Below, one piece after another: positions 1-13,050 of a DNA stretch of 64,000 nt. The position numbers and the translations under genes are program-made. Origin of the DNA: Silene latifolia (Eukaryota; Streptophyta; Magnoliopsida; Caryophyllales; Caryophyllaceae); the NCBI RefSeq assembly GCF_048544455.1, contig NC_133532.1:14634948-14698947 (forward strand), given 5' to 3'. Position 1 is the stretch's first letter; each line of letters starts with the position of its first letter. The notes below the pieces were generated by a model that ran no database searches, was not told the DNA's origin, and saw only the letters and a program-made list of their open reading frames with translations.

Positions 1-240
1 GCATCTAGACCTGATAAAGTTGTCTCGACTTGATAAAGCTAACCTGAAATCCAAAAATGACCTGAAAAGTCTGACTAAAACTTAACTCGATAGACTTGAT
101 CCAAAATTCACTCGACTCAAATAGAACTGAAACCCAAAGTGCCCCGAAATGAGTTATTTAAGGCAAAATCCTAACCCGAAATTATTCGACCCAAAAATGG
201 CCGACTCAAAGTAACTCTGCCCAAACCTGACAATTGAGAT
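1..240. repeat. Degenerate repeat, possibly truncated hAT-type MITE
   Basis: The stretch is a loose array of short phrases around 'gaccc', 'cctgaa' and 'actcga', similar in texture to the hAT-type element at 16212-16920. Its left end lies outside the window and no target duplication can be tested. No coding potential is seen. Assignment to that family is inference. Confidence 0.3.
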
Positions 241-584
241 ACTCTCCATTTCCTTTCATTATTACCTCTGAATGGCCAATAATTTATTTCGAAACGATCT
301 TAACGGTTAGTTAATAATGATTTAATATTCTTATATTAGAGAAAATGAAAGGAAATTGAGAGAGAAAGTAATGGAGAGGATGCTCCCTTTCGGATAGTAG
401 ATAATTTTGCAGTGATTTCTTGAGGTAACCCCCAAACATTATTACCTTCCACTACCAGGGGATCGGATATGTTTCTTCTGACATCCAACAACAAATGTGA
501 CAGCAGATGCAAATCATAAATCACAATAAATCCTCATTCATTTCTCGTTGCTACACCCAAACTTTCAATCACCTTTTTTTCTTC

Positions 585-595
585 TTTATATATTT
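585..595 (+). promoter_or_regulatory. Candidate TATA box of the pectinesterase gene
   Basis: TTTATATATTT lies about 65 bp upstream of the ATG at 660, in a pyrimidine-rich leader. The distance allows a short 5' UTR. This rests on motif and position only. Bases 241-584 hold no other recognisable feature. Confidence 0.35.
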
Positions 596-659
596 CTCAT
601 TTTCCAACCTTTCACCCCTCAACCAATATCTACATTACATTATCTCATACAAAAATACT

Positions 660-3600
660 ATGAACATACCAAGAAAAGCCAAGCTTCTAATTCTACCAAT
701 ATCAATCCTCACCATAGTTTTCTTAACACTAATCCCTACCTTCAAACACTCCCAAAAAACCCACATTCACCTCCACATCCACAAAAATGTCGAAATCGCG
801 ACGTCTCACTGTGATGGCACACTTTACCCTGACCTATGTATCCAAACCCTGTCTAAAATCCCGAACCTCCATAAGAAATCCATGGCAGAAGTCGTCTGTC
901 ACACCCTGAATGTGACAGAGGACGAGGTGAAGACCTGCGAGACTAACGTCTCGGGAATTGAGTGCGCCAACAGGAGCGCACTCAGCCCACTACAGAAAAA
1001 TGGGCTGAAGGACTGCCTTGAGCTCCTCGACAGTACTATCGACGAGCTCAAGGCAGTCTATAGTGAAATGACGAGCAAGTGTGGACCTGCTCGTCATTTC
1101 ACTGACATGACCACTTTCTTAAGTGCTGCCATGACGAACCAGTACACGTGTCTAGAAGGGTTCGGTGTGGGGTCCAACAGGACTATACGTAAGCACTTCC
1201 AACCCGGTTTGTACAGAATTTCTCACCACGTCAGCAACTCCCTCGCAATGTTAAAAAAAGTACGTGGTCCCCGCCATTGTAATTCATCGTCGCCTTACCC
1301 CAGCGACGATGATGACCTAGCGGAGGCCAACCGGGTTGACCAATCCGGGTTTCCCGGTTGGATGAAGAGAAGGGACCGTGGGTTACTACAAGTTAGTGGA
1401 AGTTCCGCAAATGCTACTAAATTCGATCTAGTGGTAGCGAAAGACGGTTCAGGGAATTTTACGACTATCGGGGACGCGGTGGCGGCTGCGCCGAATAAGA
1501 GTGATACGAGATACGTGATATATATAAAAGCAGGAGCGTATTTTGAGAATGTGGAGGTTGATAAGAAGAAGACGAATATAATGTTCTTAGGAGATGGGAT
1601 TGGGAAGACTAATATTAAGGGAAATAGGAATGTGATTGATGGTTGGACTACTTTCAGGTCTGCTACTCTTGGTATGTTTCTTTGCACTATTTTTCTTTCT
1701 TAATTTAAATTTTTTATGTTATGAATTTGTGCTTGAATGCGTATTATCGACTGTTAGTATGTTATGTTACACAAATTCTCGTTATAGACGGACACTATCC
1801 ATTTATATGTATAGACGGATACCATTTTCCCTCACAAAATACCCATTTGCTATAAAGTGGGAAGCACATGGAGGGTGCCCCACGTTGTCCCCCTACCCAT
1901 TTTATTAGAGGTCTTTACCCGTCTGTTCGCCCCACCCATCTATACCAAGACCTATTGGTTATGTTATGGGACCGGACGATAGTTTTATCCGAGATATCTA
2001 TGGACTCTAAATTATTTTATGGGGTGGAGGGATTTTAGACCTTTAACCCCTACGGAGACTTATTTAGTTATCCAGACGACCATTGAATCAACACAAATTC
2101 TTGATTCAAACGTACACTTTTTGTTTTATTTCTCAAACAGGTATATGTAACCATTTTATAATTAACTGTAACCATAATTGTATAGGCAGTGTTACAGTTT
2201 ATGGTAACTGATTTTTCAGTAGTGGTCACATTTAACTGTAAAATGGTTACAAAATCCGGTCTTATTATTTCAGACTAAAAAGGCATGTCTAGGCACTATT
2301 GAATCAATAATTCCCTCGTAAACAACATTGTCATTTTTACTACTTCGTAAAACTCGCAAGTAGTACAATGTAATACTTTTATTCCTTTAAATCACATTTT
2401 TAGTTAAAATTCTTATTTGTGACGGTTATAAGTCTTATAACTCACAAGCTTGTTATGTAGTAAATGTAAGTAGTTTTGAAAATGACAAGCTTATTACGAT
2501 TATAAGCAAGATTTGCTAACTTTCTTACACGGGTTAAGCATAGATTTGAGCAAAGAAATTGGAATGTTATGTTAAAAGCAGGGTCATAGACAGACATACA
2601 ATGAGACATTACGCTGCACGTGACGGAAAATGACAGAAAATCTAGTGACCGACGCTGCAACATGGTCTTTTTATAATGAAAAATTTAGTGTAATTGTCCT
2701 GTAACCATAAAACAACAACATCACCGATGTCCGACAAGAGTGACTTAAAGATACTCTGTATTAGTTTATGACTAGGGTTAAACTCATTAAATATTTACAC
2801 TAATATGTTTATTATCTCGGTTACTAATTTATATAGCCTATCCAGCATAGCTTTTTGTCAATAGTTTAGTTTGCCTTATTTTCCTCTCACAAAATAAAAT
2901 AAACATAAACTATTCACTAAAATCGAAAGAGTATGGAGTACAAATTAGTACTTCTTTCAAGAATAATTGTAAAACGGTTTTATTCTACACAAAATCTCAT
3001 TGAAGACGGCACGTAAGTGACGGATACCATTTTATCTCACAAATGACCCAAATAGAGGAGAGAGGGAAGCACATGGGGGTGCCCCCACCTTGTCCCCCTA
3101 TCCGTTTTGTGAGTGTCATTACCTGTCACTTGCTTCGAGCCGTTTTCAGCAAAAAATAAGGATAATAGATTTGTCGGCAGTAGGTAGGATGAGTGTAATA
3201 ACTAATGACAGTGAAGTAAGGGAAGTAAAGATAGTCCTACTCTTCTAGCTATAAATGTGCACGAAAATGCACATGCAGGAACATAATAAATAGGAATGGT
3301 GGAAATGATGTTGCTATATCGCTAAATAATTGATGGCTTTTTTTATATCTAGTCAATTAGTTACGACTTAGGTCCTACTTTCCCAATTTTGTCTCTTCGT
3401 TACTGCCTTTTACTGCTCTTTCACAATCATGCCGACACATTCACTTTTTCATCAACACAGTCACTCACTCCCTCGTAATCAGTGGTGGAGCGAGGGGGTT
3501 AGCAGGGACCGTCGCCCCCGCTGAAGTTTCAAAATTTCGAATTTTTTAGTTAGAATTTTTTAATTTTTTCGAGATCCCCTTATAATATTTCCCTTTCGCC

Positions 3601-4406
3601 TCCGTTGCCTTAAAATCCTGGCTTCGTCACTGCTTGTAATAAGTATGAGAGATGGTATCTCGCTATAGAAGACAACTTACTAATCAATTTTTCTTATCAT
3701 TTATGCAGCTGTGGTTGGAACCGGATTCATAGCAAAAGGCATCACGGTTGAGAATTACGCCGGACCAAGCAAACACCAAGCCGTAGCCTTGAGAAGCGGA
3801 TCTGACCTCTCGGCATTCTACCAATGTAGCTTCATAGGCTACCAAGACACCCTCTACACTCACTCCCTTCGGCAATTCTACCGTGAATGCGACATTTATG
3901 GGACGGTTGATTTCATCTTTGGTAACGCGGCTGTTGTCTTCCAAAATTGTAACTTATACGCGCGTAAGCCTCTCGACAATCAAAAGAATATTTTCACGGC
4001 TCAGGGCCGAGAAGACCCTAATCAAAACACCGGTATATCAATCCTTAATTGTAAGGTCTCGGCGGCCTCAGACTTGGCCCCTAATAAGACCGCCTTCAAA
4101 TCGTACCTAGGCCGGCCTTGGAAATTGTACTCGAGGACAGTCTACATGTTCTCAAATATCGAGGATGTGGTGGACCCGGCTGGTTGGTTGGAGTGGGACG
4201 GTGATTTTGCACTCGACACATTGTATTATGGCGAGTACATGAATCGAGGGGCAGGCTCTAATACTAGTGCCAGAGTTAAATGGCCTGGGTACAGAGTAAT
4301 CAATAGTTCTTCCGAAGCAAGCAATTTCACCGTCGCGAATTTTATTGAAGGTGGTGTATGGCTTCCAAAGACGGGATTTCCTTTCTATCTCAATTTGACT
4401 GCTTAG
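660..4406 (+). CDS. Type I pectinesterase (pectin methylesterase with PMEI-like pro-region)
   Basis: Two exons, 660-1671 and 3709-4406, joined GT-AG in phase 1, encode 569 aa. The upstream in-frame codons from 507 are not used here, because the ATG at 660 directly starts a hydrophobic signal/anchor segment (residues 8-26). Residues about 45-200 form the cysteine-bearing inhibitor-like pro-domain. A basic RRDRGLL (237-243) matches the position of the subtilase processing site, so the mature enzyme starts near 245. The catalytic domain (about 255-569) has all family residues: GSGNFTTI, Q361 in QAVALR, Q383/D384 in QDTLY, D405 in DFIFG, and R473/W475 in LGRPW. It removes methyl esters from cell-wall homogalacturonan. 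Length is normal for the family and there are no stops. The 2-kb intron carries three MITEs. The gene is convergent with the sucrose synthase gene. Confidence 0.94.
1770..1957. mobile_element. Mutator-type MITE (family 1) in pectinesterase intron
   Basis: The 188-bp element begins CACAAATTC and ends CCTATTG. It is flanked by a perfect 9-bp duplication, gttatgtta, at 1761-1769 and 1958-1966. It shares the internal 'gggaagcacatgg' and 'ttgtcccc' blocks with the copies at 13051 and 14158. A 9-bp target duplication is typical of Mutator-like elements. No ORF, so it is non-autonomous. Confidence 0.85.
2998..3145. mobile_element. Degenerate Mutator-type MITE (family 1) in pectinesterase intron
   Basis: It opens with CACAAAATCTCATTGAAGACGG and carries the family's 'aagcacatgggggtg' block and a terminal 'gtcacttgc'. 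I found no matching 9-bp flanks, so its ends are approximate and the copy is probably old. Confidence 0.6.
3480..3632. mobile_element. hAT-type MITE in pectinesterase intron
   Basis: The 153-bp element starts CAGTGGTGGAGCGAGG and ends CCTGGCTTCGTCACTG, an imperfect terminal inverted repeat of about 16 bp. It is flanked by an 8-bp duplication with one mismatch (ctcgtaat / cttgtaat). The CAGTG terminus and 8-bp duplication fit the hAT superfamily. Confidence 0.8.
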
Positions 4407-4976
4407 ATCATACCGATACAGGAACTCAGTCTTGGACATTGATTTAAGAAGATGGTCTAGATTGTCATTTGATTCATAATCGTATATTGTTTCGAGTATC
4501 GTGATGCTCGAAGTACTTCAAGCATTTACGTAGAAAAGTAATAGTCGGTTCGCATGTTATGTTAAGGACCGGTAATAGTGTAAAATAAAGACAGATGAGA
4601 GTTTTTCTTCGGCATGATATGATGTAATTGCAGTCGAACACAATTCTCGACAAAATTTTCATAGTGGTCTGCAAGAGTCTGAACCCTATTGCTCGAATCT
4701 GAATCTCATTACTTACAATCGTATTGATACAACATGAAGAAACCGGACAGTCATCAAAGGGTTTGAATACACTCGTTCGGATATATTATACATAGTAACA
4801 AATCCGCCAAACCCTAGGACGGTAACACTCTCTGAGTCGTCAAGGATATGCATTTCCTTGTACATTTCCGTACCAGAGAGTGTCTGATACCGAAAATACA
4901 AACATTTTGCATTTATTTTAACATGTATTCACAAACTATACATATAATGTGGCCCCCATGGCATTGGTGTCACCCT
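4407..4976. other. Convergent intergenic spacer
   Basis: These 570 bp separate the stop codons of the pectinesterase (+) and sucrose synthase (-) genes, so both 3' UTRs must lie here. No further ORF, repeat or RNA gene was recognised. Confidence 0.6.
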
Positions 4977-7900
4977 TCACGGTCCACGAAACGTTCCAAC
5001 TCCTTCTGTCGTCGAAGGGTCCTCATCACTCACCAGGGGAACCGATTTCGCCTGATGTGACATTCATATAGCAAAAATTAGGTTTTGAATTGCAAAAATT
5101 GTACATAGTCGTCTTTCCATGCTAATGGACACAAGCTGAGAAGCGGAGAGGAAAGCAGAGAGGATATGACACAGTCGCACAAAAACTTACAAGAGACGGT
5201 CTTATAAGTCCTAACCATATATGCTGATTGCAAAAATCAATTTGACTTCTTTTATTACTCCGCATATATGGTTAGTGACTTATAAGACCGTCTCTTGCAA
5301 GTTTTTCTGCAAAAATAAAACCTGCTTACCAGGTCACGGAACTTCAAAATGTAGAACATCTCAAGATAGCGTCGAGTATCTCTTCTCTCTAGTTTAGAGG
5401 CATACTTCCAGAAACCATAGACGCCCGCCAAGGTCATCAGCCTTTCAGAGTATTTCTGCCATGTATACCTGAAACAGAAATTTAAAATGAGCATGCAGAG
5501 ATCTGTAAAACTGTAACCTGGATTTTTTTTATATCAATCCAAACCTTTCATTGATCCTCTGCAATCCTCCTTCAGAGATTTTACACCAGTAGCTTGGATC
5601 TTCGGCACACTTTCCAAAAAAATCAGCCATTTTAGTTGCTGCCTGATCGGGGTGATATGGGTCAATATGAAATCCTGAGACGCCTTCTTCTATGATTTCA
5701 GCGGGACCACCGTGTGACGTGGCAAAGGTGGGAAGGCCACATGTCATTGCTTCAACAACCGTAAGCCCAAACGCTTCATAAAATGCAGGCTGCAGAGGAA
5801 ATAACAAGTCCAAGTAAAAAAGGGCGACAATTTTTTTGTAAGAAAGTTCTATGAGGCGGTGAATCGGTTGGAAACTAAACCCAAAATCATACAACTCCCA
5901 AAATAAGTTAGAACAATGCAGGATAATGACTGAGAGAAGATAGGCAACCTGCACAAAGATTCCTCTTTTGTCAGCGATATAACGGTAAAGTTCACCGTTT
6001 TTTGCTCGATTTGTTTGTGCGGAGATCCATCGGAAATGTCCCTTCAAATTATATTCCTTGATGAGGCTGTGCATCTTTTCGATTTCAGCTATCTCTTCCC
6101 TATCATTCGACTTCTTTACATCATTGTAACCAGCAACAACAACTAGGTTTGTCAACTCCTTAAGTTTGTCATTTTTGCCATAGCACTCAACCAGCCCTGA
6201 TATGTTCTTCACATGGTCTAGCCTTGCCATGGAGAATATTATGGGCTTCGAGGGATCATCTATTGTACCGCTGCAGTGATAGAAACACCAGCTAAGTAAA
6301 TGACATGCGGCCTTGTGGGTTTGCAATAATAATGTAAAACCACCTCGAATAAGTATTTATGCAATAATAATACCACTTAATCTGATTTTTTGTTTCTGTG
6401 CAGACGCAAATATCATCAACGAAATGAGCGAAGGAGAGAATTACATGTGATCGTCATTCTGTGCAGGATCAAATAAAAGCTCCTCAATGGATTTATGAAG
6501 AGCAGTGAGCCGCCTCTCCTCGTCAGAATAGGGAAAATAGATAGACATGTCTGCTCCTGGTGAGACAATATTGAACTTCGGATCAAAGACATCAATCCCA
6601 TGAACCACTCGGTATAGCCCCGGTAAAGTGAAGGCCGTGTGGCTCTCATATTGACCAACAGTGTTTTTCCTGAAAGAAAAATGTATTGTTATGGACTTGT
6701 GGCAATAATAACTGTGAAGGGAAGAAAAGACATTGGTATAAACAAAATGGAGAAATCTTTGAGATCTCTCATGCTGTAAGAATTACACTTACGTTCCAGC
6801 GATTTCTTGGTAAGTGCTTGTAACAATGAAATCAGCATGATTCATTGCTATCAAATCCGCTGTAAATTGACATGAGAAATGGTATTTATCTTCGAACTTT
6901 CTCCAATATATGTCAGAATCAGGGTACTTGGTTTTCTCCAACGCGTGTGCTATAGTGCACTGCAGATAAAAAATGTCACGCAGTAAATATGCATGCATAA
7001 CACATTTACCCTTCGGACACACACTGAGTTTCAATATTTATGTAACCGGAAAAATCAGAGAAATCCTTTACTATGGGAAAAAAAAAATGGACAACAGAAA
7101 TTCAAGATTAACCTGGGTGACACCCATTTTGTGGGATAATAAAGAAGAAACAAGGTTTCCATCACTGTAGTTGCCAATTATCAGATCTGGAGGACCCTGC
7201 AACTCAGCAGTTATTTCACCGGCCGCATCCTGATAATGGTGACAGATTACACAGAAATTAGTTTGGCACTTTGACAAGTAATATCTGAATCTATACTGAT
7301 TTTAAGTAAATGAAATGCCACAAACAATGTCGCACTCTGGTGTGCGACATACAAGCGCATACCTCATACATCTACAATACGCAACACATCTCAAACAATT
7401 TAGAGATTTGGTAAAGGTGAAGGGTTATTACTACACAAGCACAACTTTATCCGTAATATGTCAGAAGTTTCGACAAATCACAAGAACCTATCGTCTTTTA
7501 GAACAATAACATTCACCGAGCTCTATATTAGTTGGTCCGAAACCCAAAAAGTGAAATAAAATTCAAACATGGCTAGAGTGGACAACATTCATCTCATAAT
7601 CGCATCATTAACAAGATCATCCAAGCTGCAATAACGGGTCACAGGATAACATACTTGACCAATACGGAAGCAACTACCTCCTTTTAAGGTCAAGAGGGAG
7701 GAGGTAAGGCAATAATATGCTTTGAGAAACAACCAAGACAAAGAAAAGTTTCAGTTTGCATAGGTATTTATTGAAACATAAGTGCACCTTCCCATCATTT
7801 GCAAATCACACCCTTTCATCTTACGTGACCGTTTTCTCAGCTTAATCTACTTGATAAGAGGAATAACCTACGGAAGGATGTCATGCAATAAATATTCCCT

Positions 7901-10900
7901 CTTTTAAATACAAGTATTCAGCTCAATAGTCAAGTAAATTTATACTAGGCACGGAAACTGGATTGGAGCATTTAAGTGAGTTTTAACGTGGTTTTTTTTT
8001 TATAGCGCTATTGTTATAACGTGGTAGTCGTGGTTGGTGGGCGTTCTAAACAATCTGCTCCCGCAGAAAAGTTGCCAGGATCCAGGTGATTGGCTGATCT
8101 ACCAACCAAGAACAATTTAGTGCATGTGAACCAAATTAGTACAAGTGAAATTGCTAAACATGAGTTACCTCTGTAAATGTTTCCAGATATGGCCACACAT
8201 CAAATCTCGATATCCATTTACGAAGAATTCCTTTCTCTGACCGAAAAGGAACTCTCAGAATATGAGCATACTCTGTCCCACTGACTCGTTCCAAACGCTG
8301 GTTGCATGTGGTTCCTTTAGCATCAGGAATCAATCGAGTCACCTAGTTCGAGTGGGTTATCATGTTATGGACTGTAGCTTTGTAGCATCAACAGATCATG
8401 AGAAGGTACAGTAGAAGACTTACTATAAGAATTCTAGGAGTCACATCAAGTCCTTGCTGCTTTATGCGTTGAAGCATTTCATGCTCTAAAGATCGGACTT
8501 GGTCGAGTATATAGACAATCTACATTCACCGACAAAAACCAGATATTCTGCAATCAGTTTCATGTCCTATAGTGATCTAGATCACAAAGAATCATGGATA
8601 TCAGTAATTATCAGCGTAATGTAATAGCAATACAACAAATTTTACTCCAGTGCCTCATCAAGGGATCGGATTCCTAAAGTGGCAGGGTAAGGGAAGGGAG
8701 CGACATGTATACACTGTTACCGCGCATCTCAGAAGCTTCTGAATGACCCGTAATAAAAACTGTGTCGAAAATTGAATTGAATGACTACTTCGATTAAAAA
8801 AACTACCTATACAGTGAGCCATTTTGTTTCGTTCTTTATAACCCAAAATAGGGGGGTCTTTGTCTCCATTAGAAATGCAATGGGTGTATTAGCAGTGAGT
8901 TTCATGTTTACGAGAGCATACACGTATTTACTTAAACAGGGAGGAGCCTTATACCTGCCCTCCAGTGTCGGGCAATCCCAGCACATTTGCCTGCCCAAAG
9001 TACCCATGCACAGAGAGAATAACAACATTAAAAACCATAGGGATCCTCCCAAGGAATGTTTCTAATGTAGCGGGATCCGGAGCCTGAAGGATGTCAAGGA
9101 GTAAGTGCATCATCTGCAGAACCCTTTCCGCTGTATCACCCCAACCTCTCTCGAAACCCATACCTTGGAGTCTGAACATGAAATATTAAGAACATGTAAG
9201 ATTACTCAAACAATCGGCTTTAAACTTCTCAGATAACTTCCATCTCAGCATCTCACAGAGAGGCAAGTATTTGGTAAGACCATCCTACTAATATGTGACG
9301 ATGACTCACAGGTTTGGGTGAGCTTTATAAATAAGTTGAAAACTCACTCTTAAAACCTGAAAACTCACCATGTCTAATTTTTTTTACCGTAGGACGATCT
9401 TACACCAGGAAAAACAAGTTACAGGCATTAGAGGCATATAATGAAAGCATACACAAATTCAAACTCGGAGTAAGGGGTATCTGAGGAAAGCTTGGTTAAG
9501 TAATCCTCTGCTTTAGATAATGCAGACTGAAGACGAGATAATGTCTGTATTCGCTCATTTAACATCATTGCCTGCATAATATTCACAAGTTGCTCTGAGC
9601 ATCGTCACCTTAGGTTTGGTCCAACGATTGGCATTAATAATATTAGCATTTCAAATCTTTCCCAATCAAAAGTTGCAGGCCTTAACAACCTAACTTACCA
9701 CTCCTTTATGTCGGTGGATACGAAGGAAATTAAGTAACGGCTCCAAGCAATCTTTGTTCCTGAACATGATCGAAGATAAATGACGGTTGAGGAACTGAAC
9801 ACCATTACCAATTGAAGAAGACCGAGTTGGACGAGGAACTGATTCATTAAAAGGCTCAAAATCAAGCTCAAGCACAAAGTTATCATCGCCCCTATGACAC
9901 AAAAAACATATAGATAGTTACACAAGATCTGAAACAAGCACTGTAGAACTACATTAATAGTCAACAAATTTCACGGTAATACTCACTCTCTATCCACAAG
10001 TTCTTCCTTGAAGTGAAGATACTCAGATTCAGTTAATTGCTCCACATTTAGTTCGTAAACATTAACACGAACATATTCCCAAACACCAGGTCTCGGGCGG
10101 ACAGCTATAGCAACAAAAGGAGGGACAACAATTGCTTCCTACAGCGAAAAAAGGCAAACAAAAACAATTGAGGTAAAATTTAGAATGTGGGTACATTTTG
10201 ATATTTATGACTTAGAACATTTGTGGCTATAATATCAAAAACATAATTGCCCTTATTTTTCGAAGTTCTATTTTACAAAATGGAAATTATTTTCCCCAAG
10301 AAATCAAAGGAAGCGGCTTTCTATCATAATCACATGTTTGAAACTATAAAAAATACATACATTGATACATGCACGAGGGCGCACATACACTTGACTCAAT
10401 CCCAGTCTCAAATCTCAATCAGGCAACAGTCTCATGTAAATAAATATTCTGTCATATATATAACGGGAGTAAAAACACGGAAATGAACTTGGTAACTGGA
10501 ATGTTCTCAAATTTCAATCGCTTCTCATATTCTCATGACTTCAACCATCTAGTGATCTAAAATTCTAAACCCCAAAACTTTATCAAGATGAAACAGGTCA
10601 TTGCAATTGACCAATAAACGGTGATCTTTTCTAACATAAAAGACCGTCTCATAGTAGAAAACATCTGCATACAATAGTACCGATCTAAAACGACAATTAT
10701 CCTGTACATGATTCATTCACCACCCTAACAGCTGCCACCCCTTCTAAGTTGTTACAAGATATTTGATTCAAAATCCCAAGGAATCTACTATGTTTACGAC
10801 ACAAAATGGTCGGTCGACCGTCTCGTACAACAATAAGTGAATTAGTGATTACAAGAATAGGTAAAAACAAGGAACATTAATTAATCAACATAAATAAATT

Positions 10901-12662
10901 ACCTGAGCAGACCTAAGAATTTCACTAAGAGGGCCATCACTGAGCAAATGCTTCCCTTTGTCTTCCCCAATTACCTTTTCTAATCCATCTATCAAATGAT
11001 GCGGTTGCAACATACATTTCCCCTGTGACACATACCTATACATATTTCAAAGTAACATTAAATCAACAATTGGTCTTCCTTGTGACGGGTTACCATTTGT
11101 GGCGGATATTTTGTGAGTTAAAATGGTAACAAAATGGGTTAGTGGAGAAAGGGGACCACATGAATAGTGTTGCAGAAAGAGAAAAAGTGGGTACTTTGTG
11201 AGGTAAAATGGTATCCGTCACTCAAGAGTGACGAATATGTGCCGTCACAAACAAGAATTTGTGTTAAATCAATTACCCCAACATCAAAACTTTGCACAAA
11301 CTCTAGAATTATGGACACTGTATAACAAACCCGTATTAGCAAATACAATTATTTGCGTAATTAATGAGATGCATATGCTATTATAAGGTCATAATATGTC
11401 TGTCAATTTATTGATCAATTTTATAAAACCGTTGTAACAATTCATGATACAAATTTAACTCACGCAGTGACGGAACTAGGATCTGTAGGTGCCTAGGGGG
11501 GCGAACGAAGAGTAATATGATAAGGAAAAATCGTTGAAATTCGGAAATTTAAACTAAAATATTCATTGTCAGGGCGAGCGCCCCTACCGCAGTAAGGAAA
11601 CCAGGATTTAAAGGAGTCCATTTTCTAAAAAGAAATGGAGAGTCCATTTCCCATCAGCAGTCCGGATCGCATTCTGACAACATCTAACGGTTCCAAGTAT
11701 ACGCATAAAAATAAAGGAAAAACGGGGGTAAAAGAGGAAATTATTATTAAAAAGGGATTGAGAGAGGAAATGGCGGATCCTAATCCGATTTAAAGCTAAG
11801 GGTGCAAAAAATCTCCGCGGAGCGAACTAGTAATATGATAAGGTGAAACAGGAAAAAGTCGGAATTCTTTAACTACAAATTTAAATATTATCGATGGTTA
11901 GAGGCCAAGGATTGATTTATCAATAAGTCTTACTTGTGACGGACGTTATCCGTCACAAGCTGAAGACGAATAGTGTCCCTCTCACAATAAGGCAAGTGGA
12001 AGGCCAAGTGGGAGGAAAATGGAGTATCCTATGGATAGTGTCACTTGCATATGGTAAGAGGGGCAATATCCGTCTTCAGGTGGCGGATAATACCCGTCTT
12101 TAATGAGAATTTGTGTTGATTTTATATCCTTAACAGGCCCCCTAATATAGTGGTCATGAACTCATGATCTTTTAGTCATAGTGGCTCTAATACCACAACC
12201 AAATCCTTAAGCGCTGATGGTCTAACATCTCCTGGCTAACCCGCTTAGATTTGCCACTACCTACTAGTCCCTTCGGCTCAGTCATTGAACTGATGAAATA
12301 ACCAACAAGCTAAGTCTTGCTCATGACGTTCACAAGGATAGGATGTGACATTTAACGACTACTTACCCTTATTAGAGATATTAGTTAGTATAAGATATTA
12401 TTATGATACCCATTACTAATATCTTATACTCCGTACTAACTAATATCTCTAATAATCCTTTTTAACATTATTTAAATCGGGGGTAAATCGTCACAAGTAT
12501 ATGAATTTGTGTAAAATAACCACAAAAAAGAAATAAAACCCATATAAATGAAATGATAAAATCAAACCTTGAAAGAAGGGAGACAAGCTCATTACGATGA
12601 ACAGAAAGAGTATCCTCTACTCTTTCCCTCATACTAGGTAATTTTCTAAGCTTTTGTGTCAT
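4977..12662 (-). CDS. SUS: Sucrose synthase, SUS3-type
   Basis: Fifteen GT-AG exons on the minus strand keep frame throughout: 12568-12662, 10903-11035, 9987-10138, 9699-9891, 9453-9571, 8955-9171, 8424-8519, 8169-8342, 7113-7229, 6793-6959, 6445-6669, 5949-6270, 5545-5789, 5330-5468 and 4977-5051. They encode 822 aa, normal for the family. The enzyme reversibly converts sucrose plus UDP to UDP-glucose plus fructose in the cytosol or at the plasma membrane. Visible landmarks are the N-terminal KLPS phosphosite context (Ser10), DTGGQ before residue 303, the GT-B fold (about 280-760) and the E-X7-E catalytic pair E675/E683 in [11 protein letters not shown]. Motifs such as [16 protein letters not shown] and [12 protein letters not shown] fit the SUS2/SUS3 dicot clade from memory. 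The last exon gives a slightly longer C-terminus (about 25 residues). No lesions were seen. Confidence 0.96.
5181..5306. repeat. Foldback (hairpin) element in last sucrose synthase intron
   Basis: Two arms of about 44 bp are almost perfect inverted copies, starting AAAAACTTRCAAGAGACGG and running through 'ccatatatgc', around a loop of about 36 bp. The whole sits in the intron between exons 14 and 15, so it is transcribed with SUS. The 'gagacggtctta' core recurs in degraded form near 10640 and 37700. No clear target duplication was found. Confidence 0.75.
11067..11263. mobile_element. Mutator-type MITE (family 1) in sucrose synthase intron 1
   Basis: The 197-bp element runs from CAATTGGTC to AATTTGTG with perfect 9-bp flanks ttaaatcaa (11058-11066, 11264-11272). 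Both termini carry an inner TTGTGACGG. It is a reverse-complement near-copy of 17652-17837. Confidence 0.9.
11465..11610. mobile_element. hAT-type MITE remnant in sucrose synthase intron 1
   Basis: The left end CAGTGACGGAACTAGGAT resembles the CAGTG terminus of the element at 3480. A mirrored right end is not intact, and a second similar block ('gcgaactagtaatatgataagg') near 11822 suggests duplication or rearrangement. Boundaries are uncertain. Confidence 0.35.
11921..12115. mobile_element. Mutator-type MITE (family 1) in sucrose synthase intron 1
   Basis: It runs from CAATAAGTC to AATTTGTG, 195 bp, with the inner TTGTGACGG and CCGTC blocks of the family. Flanks ttgatttat and ttgatttta agree at 9 bp except for a one-base shift, as expected for an aged target duplication. 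Confidence 0.75.
12369..12455. repeat. Near-perfect 32-bp-arm hairpin in sucrose synthase intron 1
   Basis: The left arm 12369-12400 is repeated inverted at about 12417-12455. The only difference is a 7-nt insertion (cggagta or its complement) in the right arm. It lies about 110-200 nt inside intron 1, so the unspliced transcript would form a long hairpin. No known family is assigned. Confidence 0.7.
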
Positions 12663-12821
12663 CTTTGATCTTACTTCTTCAATTCTTGATGATCTTACAA
12701 TAATAGTAACTCCTATTTTTTAGTTAATTAATTTTGCTTTGTTTAGAAAGTTGTAGTACGAGAATTGAGGAGGAAGAGAAATGTGTAGTGAAGATAAAGG
12801 AAGAACGTAGAAGAGTGTGGC

Positions 12822-12830
12822 ATTATATAA
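12822..12830 (-). promoter_or_regulatory. Candidate TATA box of sucrose synthase
   Basis: Read on the minus strand, TTATATAAT lies about 160 bp upstream of the SUS ATG at 12662, leaving room for a 5' UTR of about 130 nt. Motif and spacing only. Confidence 0.4.
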
Positions 12831-13050
12831 GAGGAACATGTGGCATTTTGAGGAAGCAAATTCTAAGATGCGTAAAATAAAACAAGGTGCTTTCAAGTTC
12901 TCGCTTAGGACGGATTATCTATTTTAAAACTTAAAACGGGTTAAAATATTATTTTATAGTGATTATAGCAATAAAATTTTATTGTGTTTAAATGTCGTGT
13001 AAGATTTTGGCACAAATTTGTGGGGCTACATACTTGTGTAAATGCCTAAA

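Noticed and set aside
507-659. N-terminal extension of the pectinesterase frame from 507
   Set aside because: The added residues would precede the signal/anchor segment, and the TATA-like box at 585 lies inside them. The ATG at 660 gives the normal family length.
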